Assembly: GCA_948099385.1 (NCBI GenBank)
Contig: CANUEZ040000105.1
Coordinates: 558,001 to 622,000 of the forward strand
From: Fasciola hepatica
Lineage: Eukaryota; Platyhelminthes; Trematoda; Plagiorchiida; Fasciolidae
Length of the DNA: 64,000 bases
Direction: 5' to 3'
Shown: in pieces, positions 47,961-59,829 of the stretch
Position numbering within the stretch: position 1 is the first letter of the stretch
Layout: each line of letters starts with the position of its first letter
Notes under the pieces: model-generated
Seen by the model: the letters and a program-made list of their open reading frames with translations, nothing else
Told to the model about the DNA's origin: nothing
The model's database searches: none
Made by a program: the position numbers and the translations under genes

Positions 47961-50539
47961 TTATATTTGACTATTGGGAATCGTCAGGTGGTGCTTCACA
48001 GTTCCAAGATGACTGGTATGATCCGCGGCCACTCACGTTCAACGTAATTTGGAGTAGATCGCGTACAATTGATTCTCCTAGTAAGTCAGTATTCGTGATC
48101 CGGGTTAGATCTATCTCTTTGGAACATGCTCCTCTTCATACCACTTTCATAGCAATTCGGTGGGTCATTCGAATCTCTAGCACGCTTAGAGCCTCCGCTT
48201 ACTCAGTCCGTATAAATATTTTCATCGCAACTCTTCGGTACCTTATTCAACATGTGCTTCTATTAGTAGAGCAAATGTGGAAGCGGAATTCCGTAGTAAC
48301 CTCTGTGGTTGAACCTGAATTTAGTTGGTCTATTTTCCTGCTTTTTTGTGTGATGTTTTTCAATTGACAATAGTCGTTTTCGTTCGTTTTTAGGGTTGAA
48401 GTGTGAGCTCTTACCTTACGTGAATTCTCAACATCATACAACACTACACTAAAACAATCGTTTTGTTCGATCCACATAAGTAGCAGCACTGGTGCACTTG
48501 AATTGGCGGATTATGAGGAATGATGTCGACTAGAGCAATACTTCTTTATTTTGCTGCTGATTGCAAGTGACGTGAAGAACAGGCAACCGACCTTGACAGT
48601 GCTCAAAGAGGCCTGCACTGTGGCGTTGGGAATTCTACTGTGACTTTACTCTTGACTGGGAGTCGGATGAGCCTAGCTTCCTTTTTAGCCTGTGAAATTT
48701 GCACTAATTTTATGCATTTAGCCCAGTTTCTTCCGTTAAATTTCTGGGGATGACCGTCGGGTTGATTCATATTGGTTATTTTATTCCAAGATAAAAATTT
48801 GACACACTTTAGCTTTCAGAGTATCGACATGAAGGTTCTTGTTGACCCCACCCATCCTCAGTACCATTAATCACTTCCACAAGGTTTGAATCTCTCTAGA
48901 CACTTCGAATTCGGACCCATCTCCCTTGTATGCATATCTACAGCTACTCTAGAGTACAGTTTTTCTGACTGAAAACGTGAACGTCCGAATAACTTGGTAC
49001 TTATCCTGGTGACCGAACCATTTTTTTCTACCTACTTTTGAGGTAGTTGTGATATGGCAATCAACACTTTACTGTGTTCTAGACGGAATTAACAGTTTAA
49101 TAACGTATTGAATGGTACAGCATAATACAATGTGTGTGCAGAAATGAGGTCGACGCATTTACTGCAAAAGTGTAAAACGTCTTGCACTCGATACATATTT
49201 TTCACTTTTCATAACATGCCCATTAACAAAATGAGTCTACTACAGTGTTGTCTTGAGAGAATGGACAGTGATGAAATCCCTAGTCTTGCAATAGCTACTC
49301 GGAATTCCTTGTGATATATCTAGTTCTGAAAGTCCCTCATCAATCGTGAATGATACGAGCATCGGTAGAAAGAAAAACGAGACTAGTAAACTGGATAATG
49401 TTTGGAAAGCAAGCAATTTGAACAATACGGTAGATTAAATATCAGAGCCTCCACGAGTTGCATATACCTTACTGAGGTAAAGAGTAGGCATTCTTCGAGC
49501 TAGTGAGGATGAAATGACGACGTGGCAAAAATTGATCAAAACTAATTACTCAGAACTTCGACACCAGATTTCAGCATGGATCCTACACATCAGAAGAAAA
49601 CTTTCTGCTTCCAAAACTGTTTTTTTAGGTGACTAATTTTAGTATGGGTGAGAAGTGGAAGGAAATTTGAGTATAGTTTAAGCCTTATCGTTATAGCATT
49701 TCCTTTTCTTGATAGCTGCTTTCCAAATATGGACAGCTGAAGATATTCCGTAGAACATTATGGGCATGAATTGCCAGTCTTTCATACACAAACTTAGGAA
49801 AATCCGTAGGTCATGTGAGGTACGTTTTCTCACAATGAAAGACAAAATACAAAGGTAAGTGGAATCAGCAAATGTTTTAAATTTCCCGGCATGTGAAGGC
49901 TGAAGGTGCATTTGTTGAATATAAAGGTGGCTGAAGGTGTGGATTGGAGACTGTTGTTTGATATAAGTTCGTTGGTGATCAAAAACGTCAGTGGATCAAC
50001 ATCAAGTATAGGGAAAATAAGGGATCCATGAATAACATCGAAGCAAAACTGCTTCTTGGTATTTTTGGAAGCTCACAAGGTTCAGGAAACCAATATCGTA
50101 TGCAAAACTTAATTATAACCAAATAATATCACTCTGATTTCATCACCAGTCATGAAAAATACATAAACAATCAGATGTTAGGAGGACTTTCAGATCATAT
50201 AAAGAAGTGAACTGGAGTATCTGGGCAGAGTATGTAGTGAGCTATACTATATTTCTAAGTCTTCTAAGAACCTCTTTTGCTTACATCGGATATCAATGCT
50301 GGAAATGTATGTGTTGATCAATAATGAATGGTTTCATCTGCTCCATCTTCCACAAAAAATCGGTTCCACCACTTCCACACTATCTTAGGTTTGCGGATCT
50401 ATCACATGTGAAATGTCGTATCGTCAACTATGGACGTTATTATCATGCGTATCTCAGCACGGCTAATTTTTTTTAGCATCAAAATATATATACTTATTTC
50501 CATAAAAATTCACTGTGCTTTGAAACATACGACAGAGAG
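47961..50539. other. no gene seen
   Basis: The first several hundred bases may hold more decayed BEL/Pao sequence, but no motif is certain. Around 49900-50540 a degraded PLE N-terminal part may precede the recognisable RT; no diagnostic block was found. Confidence 0.35.
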
Positions 50540-52095
50540 TTATGATATACGTGACTACATCTGAGTCGATAAGACCCGTTGGAATAATAATCCTATGTGT
50601 CTATTATCTACCAAAAACACAAAACAGGTATTCCCATGCGACCCACACTTGACATGTCAGGTTCACCACCCCTCAACATAGCTCAATGGTTTGCAGAACT
50701 GTTGGAACCAATAGGGATGACATTGTTACCATACTACCTAGGTGATACATTCTGATGCATATAAGTGACCGGGAACACAAAGGCCAAACAACGGAAAAAG
50801 CTTTCCCTTGCATTATCCCTGCTATAAACAAAAGTACATCTGGTCGGAACTATGGAATTCGTTTTTGAATACTTACCAACAGGAGACTTTAACACAACTA
50901 TCCCAGTCCAAATATGCAAGCAAATCCTAAAACAGTGTACCAAATTGTACAGTTTTTTTGGGGGGGGAACATATATATATATATATATAAACCGAAGGAT
51001 GGCATAGCTGTGGGATCCCCACTTGGTTTTCTGTTTATGGATATATTCATGTCTAGGATCGAAAACCAAACATTGATTCAGGTGATCACCAGTTTATCTA
51101 ATCCTAAAAGGTACGTAGAAGATATCTCCTGTCTAGGTCCCTCCAAATCTAACGTGAAAGAACTACTAAAACAGTTTATTGAAGCAAAACTAAATTTACG
51201 ATTTACTCTTGACATGGAAAATGAAGGTGCAGTTCCATTTCTTGGTGTCCTCCGATAAAGAACAGTAAACGGATCAGTGAAATGTAGCATTTATCATAGA
51301 CTAATGTGGGTGGGACACTACACACTCATCGACAACTTCGCTGCCAAGCAACAAGAACGGAACTTAATATGTTGCCTGACCTACAGAGCTCGCCAAACAT
51401 AATTCAAGGACCAATTTCTGAAAGAGTTTGAATCCATCGACAATTCACTTGGAGAAAATTACTACTTAGATAGTTTCCTCAGACAATACATGAACTCAGA
51501 TCCTCGACCAAGATAACCAAATGTCCCAAAAAAGATCGTATTTGCTCACATAGAATTCAAATGGAATAGGGCTGCTGTAACACTGACCCGTCGGTTATCC
51601 AATGCGGTGACAAGTGCGTTCTACGCAGTCAAGCTACCAATTGCGTTCAACAGTAACTCATGCTTACAACTGAAACTCAATCACAGGCTGTCTGATTATT
51701 CCACATACTGCTGCGTATATTCCTACTCTTGCTCCTTTGGAGAGAAATAAGTCGGAAGGACAATCAGGCGCCCCTCCGAATGATTCTAAGAACACCGTCC
51801 TAAATGGTTAATCAAAGGGATCAATAAGACGGCAACCAGCGCAATACTGACCCGCGCAATCGATACGGGTCACACACTAACGCGGGATGGGCCTTTTGGC
51901 GTCATCGTCCGTGTGTCGGCAAACCGTCCCAGATGGGTAGGACAACGAATCATCTATAGCCGATGCGATTGCAATCATGTTACATAAGCCAATCCTGAGA
52001 TTGCAAAAACAGTTTGTCAAGATGCTACACCTCCCATGGCCGAAGGTCAACGTGAAGGTGAGACTAATACACAGGACTGGTGAACCTGGTGGCTG
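50540..52095 (+). mobile_element. Penelope-like element, RT through GIY-YIG endonuclease, with internal (TA)n
   Basis: Longest PLE relic. In order: YYLPKTHKTGIPMRPTLDM then AQWFAELLEPI (RT start, normal LYGLPKxHK...GSPYxxIAxW); KPKDGIAVGSPLGFLFMDIF; RYVEDISC, where the catalytic YVDD has become YVED; NLRFTLDMENEGAVPFLGVL; GHYTLIDNFAAKQQERNLI with CCLTYRAR; the linker NAVTSAFYAVKLPIAF; and the GIY-YIG core YCCVYSYSCSFGEK*VGRT, whose Tyr codon of YVG is a stop. It continues with EHRPKWLIKG and reaches a final LHLPWP in another frame near 52040. A (TA)n run (50970-50989) preceded by a T/G homopolymer has replaced the strand before the DGIAVGSPLG box. Stops occur throughout; the copy is inactive. 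Its 5' N-terminal domain is not recognised. Confidence 0.82.
50970..50989. repeat. (TA)n microsatellite inside PLE RT
   Basis: A 20-bp AT run directly after T7-G8 homopolymers, located where PLE RTs read FxFNGxxYxQxDGVAMG. Confidence 0.9.
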
Positions 52096-53918
52096 ATTCA
52101 CCCAAACAAATAAAATGTGAACGGATTTAACATTCAGTTTTGCGTTTACACTTTTAATCTTGAACATATTTCTACGCAACTCTAAAACTTTTTGTTTTGC
52201 ACTGGTCGGTGCATAATTTAGTGAAAAGTCAGATCTCTGTTTGCCACGTTACGTCTTCTAAAGTTATATTCAGCCAGAAGTCAACAATTTTTGACCGAGA
52301 AGGCATTTTTCAGGGTTTTATTAACTGAATGAACATTTCAACAACAGCCTCATCTCGAAGAAACTTAGTGCTCAAATCAGTGCCTTCCTGAGTGGAAACG
52401 AAATTTTTTTTTACTCTTATCGATCCTGTACAGAAAATTTATCAATTTACACGTGATGCGGCACCGACTTATCACAAATAAGCTAGCCTTTATTGCGCGA
52501 TTGTATGGCTAAAGCCAAGGAAAGTAGACAGTTTGCAATAATTGTTTCTGTACACAAAAATGGATTTTCTATTATCAACAAAGCATCACCGAAAGCTAGC
52601 AGTTTTGCTTTTTGATTTCATAATCCTACTTTAAATGATCAAATCCAGTCAAATGGATTGCCCGATGAAAGCGGACACTTTGCGATAGACGACGCGGGAT
52701 TTCTTGCGGCAATTGTCACGTGCACTGCAATGGTTATTGAGTGTAGAATCCCTTTTTGGATGAGTTCGATCAATTGCTGAGCTATGCATCTTTCTATTCT
52801 GCCTATACACGTGTCAGTGCAAATGCGACTATGATTATCTGGTCTTTTAATGTACTGCAGCCTCTCAAGTCTTCAATATCCAGTCCACTGAGAGTATCTC
52901 TGTGGAAATCGCTTCGAGGTCTTATGGAAGATACTTTCAGAGTGGCAGCCGTCAGACTTCTGTAGTTCAACTAAACGTATCACCAAATCGGATTCAGTCT
53001 ACGTTGGTAATTTCTCCAACCAGCGGTTACCCAAATAGCCGTTAGAAACAATCCGAAGTTCCGAAATCCTTCACGAGGTTTACACGAATAACTGAGAGCC
53101 CTCTCTCAAAGCGGTATTGTAGATAGGGGGGACTGATATCAAACCCTAATGTGTTGGTCCCCATATGAAAAATCCAAGAATGGGTGTCCACGAATTATTA
53201 CTTATGGCCATGTCGTCCATGCTTCACGTATTCTAAAAATGTTCCACTTATAATTTTGACTGGTATTCACTATGTGCCTCTATTATTTTGCCGAAAATTT
53301 GGTCGCGTCTTCAGTGATCGCATCTGAATAAAGTTCTCTCGCCACCAAGACAAGTCTCATCTGGACGCAAAACCAAAATCAGAAGCCTAGCGAAGAGGTA
53401 AATGAAAGTTTTGAGCAATGAGGTTTATTCCAAGTAAGATCCACCGGATGGAAATACCAATAAGTTCCATTTATTCGGAGAAACAACAACAACGTCAGCC
53501 AAAGGTATATGAGTGAAAAGGCGGAGCAAAAATTAACACATATCATAGCAACTCATGTTGTCCTGGTGTGTACGTAATATGAAAAGAAATCGGGTTGTTT
53601 CTCTTACAGAACAACCACATTGTTATGATGGTCAAATTAGTTTTTCGTTATAAGATAAACTTGAGATATTGAATCCAAATCATTTTATCACTCTGTTAGT
53701 AAAGCCTGTACACAGTGTGTTTTAGGAGCAGCTCCATAAATATTGAAGAGAACAGATCTGGTTTCTTTAGCCTCCACTCTTGTTTACCCCACTCCGTTAT
53801 GCCCTGCACAAGTACGGCTGATGGTCTGAGGGGTGTGCATCCAGCAACAAGTGAAATTATTCTTGACGCAATAGGTGTGATGTGTAAAGCTTGGTCATGG
53901 CTTGTGTGTCTGTGATAG
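52096..53918. other. no certain gene; weak plus-strand frames
   Basis: Plus-strand frames at 52655-52740 (GLPDESGHFAIDDAGFLAAI) and 52756-52965 look somewhat protein-like and lie upstream of the candidate exon at 53919. Only weak splice signals were found (AATCCAG acceptor at 52649, ATG|GTTATT donor). A frame at 53820-53880 (GLRGVHPATSEIILDAIG) is similar. None is annotated as an exon. Confidence 0.3.
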
Positions 53919-54047
53919 GGCATCCTAGATGAGATGTATGCAGAATCAGGAAAAAGAGGTAGGCAGATGCTTGATATTTTACAGAGACTTGACCAAATTG
54001 GAAGCGACTTCGTCGTTTTTGGTACGTACTTTGTGGGATTCATGCCG
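53919..54047 (+). CDS. candidate exon of an unknown host gene (penultimate)
   Basis: A 129-nt plus-strand exon, phase 0 at both ends, between a GTGTGTCTGTGATAG acceptor and a perfect CCG|GTAAGT donor. It encodes 43 residues: GILDEMYAESGKRGRQMLDI, then LQRLDQIGSDFVVFGTYFVG and FMP. The first half is a charged amphipathic helix, the second a hydrophobic stretch that could enter a membrane. In-frame stops lie just upstream of the acceptor. The antisense strand is also open for 120 codons here, but lacks splice support. I do not recognise the family. Support is both splice sites, an open frame and an in-phase downstream exon with a poly(A) signal. Confidence 0.38.
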
Positions 54048-54113
54048 GTAAGTAGCACCTTTTTAAAAGTGGAACTTTAATTAGGTTTTTTTACTGAATC
54101 GAGGGGTTTACAG

Positions 54114-54212
54114 CGCATTAAACTATCCTCCTCACATGTACCTCAAAATGGTCTGGCTCCATGCAATTATGTTCCTTCCTTTTTCTGTAAAATAGCTCTC
54201 CCTCGAACCTGA
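54114..54212 (+). CDS. candidate terminal exon of the same gene
   Basis: 99 nt after a 66-bp intron whose acceptor is GGGGTTTACAG with a T7 tract about 25 bp upstream. Entered in phase 0, it encodes 32 residues (RIKLSSSHVPQNGLAPCN then YVPSFFCKIALPRT) and stops at TGA (54210-54212). An AATAAA follows 187 bp later. The peptide has no known motif. It is plausible as a short C-terminal tail, but such a short frame could arise by chance. Confidence 0.33.
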   Translation, partial: RIKLSSSHVPQNGLAPCNYVPSFFCKIALPRT

Positions 54213-54398
54213 CTGGAGCTCGGTGAATTTCACGAGTATGCTATTCACTCAGGCACTTTACTGCAGAGCATACTGTGTAGTATGGACTATCTCAGAATAT
54301 GAAAACTCCAGCACTCCTTCGGAATTTGGGCATTTTAATTAACAAATCGATTCTCCCCATTTCGACCGTACTCAACACTAGGTAGGAGGTAGTCACTC

Positions 54399-54404
54399 AA
54401 TAAA
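54399..54404 (+). terminator. poly(A) signal candidate
   Basis: AATAAA on the plus strand, 187 bp after the stop of the candidate terminal exon. The hexamer is common in AT-rich DNA, so it is only supportive. Confidence 0.3.
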
Positions 54405-57165
54405 AATTTGACCGTTCTTTTCGGAGACTGCACTAAAAGTATTTACGTTCAACTTATCCTAATGTATTCCTCAGTTGAATCACTTTACCACCCGAAAAGT
54501 GTATGAACCAAAACGAAGTACTGTTTTTGTTGGTTGCTGGAATCTCTGAAGTCATCTTTGTCAATTGTCAGCGAATGTGCAACACGGCCTTTACTCGCAG
54601 GCCATTCATCTCTATTAGGACAGAGTTGATCCGCCAACTGAACAACACTCGGGTAAACGGAAATAAGTGAAACAATTTCAATTAGTTCATTAGGTTGCCC
54701 GCAACCCACACTGAAGGTGCAGAAAATGATTTTCAGGGGAAAAAATGGCCAGGTTGCCCTCAATAACAAATACGAGATAGTATTTCAGAGCCACCCGTAA
54801 AATAAGGCATAGAGAAAACAGAATTGTGGAGTTTTCTTTCAAAGCAGTCATCAAAAACACTAAAGAAATGTTAAGTGCTTATCCTTGTAAGTACAAAATC
54901 AACAAGGCTGCTTATTCGAAAGTAATTGTACTGATAATACGCAACAATTTTTTGTCATTCAACAAGAATTGACCTCGTTCTTTTCCTAAAATTGCACTGG
55001 ATCAGTATTGTCTAATGGTACTGGGTTTCGAAGATTTTCTACCGACCTTATGTGTTGGACTCAAACGGTTCATCATGCTCCTACATACAACTCAAAAAAT
55101 AGTTAAAATGTGTTTTGCGTTTCTTTTGTTGATTCAGTCAACCACAACCAGTCTTGAATGGGATGTATCCCAGTGCTTCTTCACTACAATTTAAACCAAC
55201 CTAGTACAAATGTAGCGATTTATGTTTACGTTTTGTTTATAACTAAAGCAATCTTTTATCGATAAATCAAGTTGTCATCCCGTATGTCTCATGGTTTCTC
55301 TGGACTTTGTCTAGTTATTCACAAACACTACAAACAAACTTGAGTCCACCAATTTTTAGGTTCTCTGAGAGAAAAAGATCAACAGATAGCAATTCATCCT
55401 ATGCCTATAAAATGACATATGTGTCAACCGGTCTCTGCCTTTGTGATACAAGTCGAAATACTTAGTAAAGCTTTTGAAAGCTTCACAGAAGAAGAATCGT
55501 ATTCGCTGCCGATTCTGCAACTGGAATCACCTGCGATACAATGGAATGATTCTGAAAGTAAATACGCACTCTTGAAACTCTGTGCTGCCATTTCAAATTC
55601 CTGCAACGAATAAAAGGCATCAGATATATTAATAAACCATTAAACTACTTTGCTTTCTTTATCGTTTCGGGGGATAACGAAATACCTTGTAGATGTGAAT
55701 GCGTCAAACGTCAGCGGACAAAATTCTCGTAAATACTGTGACATAGGAGAAAATTCAGTGGAGCGTAATCCTGACTGTATGACAAATGACACTAACGTTT
55801 ACAAACTTTGACTGCCACGAATGTCCTCGAGATGGAAAGCAAGTGCGCCGCGATCCCTTTGCAGCTTTGGCGCTTTGCGACGTTTGAGCTTTCTTCGATG
55901 ATTTAAGTGAATTGTTTGCAAACTGCATTGGGAGTGGGATCCAACTCACGCGTCATATCAGTTCAGCTCAGTTTAATCCACCATCCACCAAGCACTGGGT
56001 GCGGTGAACTTGGTTGCGATCTCTCAGCAGTAAGTAAACAAAAAATACTTCGAAAACAATAAGAAGAGAACTGCAAATAGTGCGAAATCGACAAAGATGG
56101 TCGGTGAAGACAAGAACGCTATTAGTCGTGATACCCAACCATATTCTTAAGCCTATCTAACCACTAACTGGAGTGGGAGGATCTCTCAGACCACACTCGG
56201 GAATTCCATCATACTTCGCATAGCCATTTCTATTCATCACGCTATTCACATCATAATTCCATGTCATGGACTGACCACGCTAACTCATTTCCCAACCATT
56301 ACCCACCTCAGTGTGGATAATTCTTGGTTGTAACCTGAACTTTGTCTACCGACGGCTGTTAAAGTAGTAGGAGTTATTTATTATTGAACGGTCGATAAAC
56401 AATAGCTGCTGGAGGAAGAATCCAAAACGAAAAGAGAAGGAACAAAAAGAACGTTTACACCAATCGAATGTATTCTGGTCGGGCATGATTTTGATCACAC
56501 AAACTGTGTCCCTTTGTTCAACCAATCGAATCTAGTTGATTCTCAGGATAAACACATCAGTGACCGCAGGTAACATTTCTCAAGACCAGTTTGCAATCGA
56601 GAAAGGTTACCCGCGGTAGCCGAAATGTCCACTGATTACCATCTTTTCCGATAACGCTGTGTTATCGAAAAATAAACACTAGCCTACAACATATCACGTG
56701 GCGCGTCGCCTTTTCCATACACTCCGAATGGCTTCGAGATCTGATACATTTCCATCGACGACAGTCGAAATATAAAATACTAAGAAGACTTGAAGCAAAC
56801 TTTCCCCGATAAGAAAGGAGAACACAGCAGAGTTACGTTGCACAATTCATATCCATATAGATTTTGGTGTATCTCTTCAGGTGAGTACTACAGGTGACGT
56901 AATAATAAGCATTACATCAGCGAAATAATATTACCTGTCGATAAACTCTCAAACGTTGTTTTTTGTTAACGCAAGGCTGGGAAAAACGAATAATTCGTTT
57001 TACTTGCACAAACTATGCTTCCATCTTTGGATCACAATCGCTTCAGCGAACTGCAGCCGACGTAATTTGTTACCTACAATCACAGAAAAAGCAGTTATGT
57101 GGTGGCCCTGGTCCTTTGTATCTGTCAAATGAAGTGCGATGGAAGAGGCTGGAGACTGCTTGATC
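54405..57165. other. no gene seen
   Basis: The minus strand near 55920-55780 has a basic, Ser/Lys-rich short frame (NSLKSSKKAQTSQSAKAAKG) without splice or family support. Nothing else recognised. Confidence 0.4.
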
Positions 57166-57300
57166 GAGTATTCTCATTGGCTAACATGAGTGTCCAAACA
57201 CCGTGAGTCACTCTCAGTCGAAGTTGCCGTTCAGTTTAGCCTAGGTAGGTGGCCGAGCACCCACAAGGAAACATATATAAGAGGGGTGAGTTGGCGTAAA
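57166..57300 (+). promoter_or_regulatory. promoter-like segment (CCAAT and TATA boxes)
   Basis: An inverted CCAAT box (CATTGGCTAA, about 57175-57184) lies about 90 bp upstream of a strong TATA box ACATATATAAGAGGGG (57271-57286). This is the spacing of a pol II core promoter on the plus strand, or of an LTR U3. A downstream plus frame at 57421-57675 lacks an ATG and any known motif. I could not find LTR ends, so host promoter and LTR remnant are both possible. Confidence 0.3.
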
Positions 57301-58109
57301 CTGGTAAGGTTGATCGACTTGAGGACCGATTTTTATCTGAGAGCGTAGAGAAGGACGGGTTCTGCTGAGTTTTATGGCTGATTGATTGTCAATTAGAGGT
57401 GGAGTGCGATTAGTTCAGTTGTGTTATCGCCTTCGAGTAAAAGCTGCAAACCTTTTGTGCCCCTGATGTACAAAAGTTGGCTAGTGAAAACCATGCAAGA
57501 CAGACGCAAACTGTGCACGCCAGATATGATTAACTTCGGAACGGCCCCGCCAAGTAACGTGTTCCAGCTAAATTTTTACCCACAACATTTTATCAAAAGG
57601 CACCGTGTAGCACGTATTCAGTGTGAACGACTACCGGCAGTCTCTAAATGTAAGAATTTCTTTAGGTTGTCCTGAAAGACGATGACACAACTAAACTGTT
57701 CTCGCTCTGCTTTAAGTCGGCAATCAACCAACCACACAATTCAGTCGAACGCTTCCTACTCTATACACGCAGGCAGATATAGTTCCCTCAAATCAAACAA
57801 CAGTCATCGGTGATAAAATCTAATCAACCGATCAGTGGACGTGAAACATCAAACTAGTGGGAGTTTCATACTCCATAGAATCACATCAAGAAGTGTGTGA
57901 AATGTAAAAAAAAATATGCAATCACTGGAACACGTTTCATCAAAACAAGCCATTGCGTAAATCTGTGGTATATATAAGCATAATAACGTGACCTGAAGTT
58001 AAATTAACATGTTGCCTGGCACAAAGGTTACGCATTCGGAGAAGTTTGTAATCGTGTAATTATCCACTCTTTCGTGGTATTGGATTTGATGTTTTTCGGC
58101 GAGGGTTCA
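57301..58109. other. no gene seen
   Basis: Plus frame at 57421-57675 without motif; otherwise nothing. Confidence 0.35.
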
Positions 58110-58240
58110 TCTGATCCTAATGCCAGACGACGCTGGTCAAGAGATCATCATCGTGGACTTCGGGCAACAGCGACCCGGGTTCGATTTCCGTCACCGACCA
58201 TCACTTTCCCATTTGGCACTCTTTCATCGACAGGGGCCCT
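58110..58240 (+). repeat. tRNA-derived SINE, same family as 29.8 kb
   Basis: A box-like CTGGTCAAGAG (58133-58143) and B box GGTTCGATTTCC (58178-58189) about 35 bp apart. The interval GATCATCAT.GTGGA.TTC and the tail TCACTTTC...TGGCA.CT also occur in the 29.8 kb copy. Confidence 0.55.
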
Positions 58241-59829
58241 CTTCTTGAGATATTTTAGTTTGTCGTATATTAAACACAAGGAAGCGGAAGGAAAATCAGA
58301 ATATTAGTTCATGATATCCATCACATTGTACCCCGTGTGTGTGGACACGATCTACAGATGAGTAGAACGTGAGGTTCAATGCCTAAATCTCAAAGCCGAT
58401 CTTTTGGTGCCCCTGGAACCGGTTCATCGTGCAAATGGAACTACTCGACGACATGGGTATTATTCGGTGGTCCGATGTCTCGGATTTTTCCGATCTTTTC
58501 AAATACTATTAATCCCGCTGTACTGCTTGTCCATTCATTATGGGCGTTTCAATCAGTACTGTGAGGCCAAACACTAGTTAATATATATTTCTGTCAAAGA
58601 CTGAAAATAAAACGCATGATCTCGCTTCTGGAGCACTTTGAAACGAAAGTTTCGTAAGCGACACTCTTCTTTTCACTAATCAGACACGTTTGATCAGTGT
58701 CTGATGTATGTTTAATACTGTCTGCACAACACTATTTGGTTGATATGAAGAATGGATAGTTCAGACGTCATCGAGGTAACCAAACATGACAATGCATTGC
58801 TCTGTTCACAGACAAAGAACACGCAACTCTCAAATTCCGCGTTCATGATATACAAACGAGGGCTATTGAGAAGAGATTCCGGGACATCTGAACAGGTGAG
58901 ATTTATTGCTTTTCTCGACCGGAGAATTGGGTGAAGTTGAAAAGCTTACGGAATGTATTGCTACTCTTGTTGATGCCAACGCATTCATCTACAAACCAAG
59001 ACCAAATTAGCTGAGATGAAGTTACCAGGAACCATGAAATGAAGTGCTTCATATAATTTCCTTTCCAACTTGCTTCACTATAAGCTTCAATGTCTTGGCT
59101 CTCAGTCACCAAGACTGTATGGATTCTGCAATATATTCAGTGATTGTCTCAGAAGGTAGGACAAACAAGTTCTTTTTCTGAGATACACTGAATGGCAGAA
59201 AACATCACATTTAATATTAAACGGGAAAATGTGGAGTATATTCAGAATGGGATATGTATGGGGGTTGGAGAGGTAGTGGATAACACAAAAGGTTGCTTCT
59301 GCTGATTGGTCCCATCAATTTCTCAAAGTGTTTTGCTTAGTAAAGTGTGTTACGCAACCTGTTTGACAACGGACTATCAAGGAAGGTCTACGGCTCTGGT
59401 TGACAGTTTCCGGATACAAAAAACGAAGTCGTTCAGTTGAATATTTCTGGTATCGGCGGCGGCTTATAAGTAGTACTTGACCTCTTCTTATCATGGTCCT
59501 GTGGCTCAATGGAAAAAAATATACAATTCCCACATGTTATTGCAATGATCGGTTTCGAAACGATTCAAGTGGTAAAAGTCGTTGAATTCGGCGAGATTGG
59601 AACCCAGGCATGTCTGAATGACCAGTTTCATTCAAATGCACCGTTATCGCCGTCATGTTCTTTCTCTTCACCACAGTGCCGGGCCAGCTCCGAGCAATCC
59701 GGTCAGCGTAAATTGCACAAAATGCTTGGACGAATAGGTGAACAGAAAATACTGTCGTGTCCGCTGTTCTATCTTCAGTTAGAAATCTGGTTCGCAGGTG
59801 AAAATGAAGAGTAGATCCGCGGCATAATA
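58241..59829. other. no gene seen
   Basis: Short frames only. The left end of the PLE at 59.8-60.5 kb may extend slightly into this stretch. Confidence 0.4.

Noticed and set aside
53696..54058. Minus-strand open frame of 120 codons
   Set aside because: No motif. Its boundaries match the reverse of plus-strand splice sites, which are better supported.
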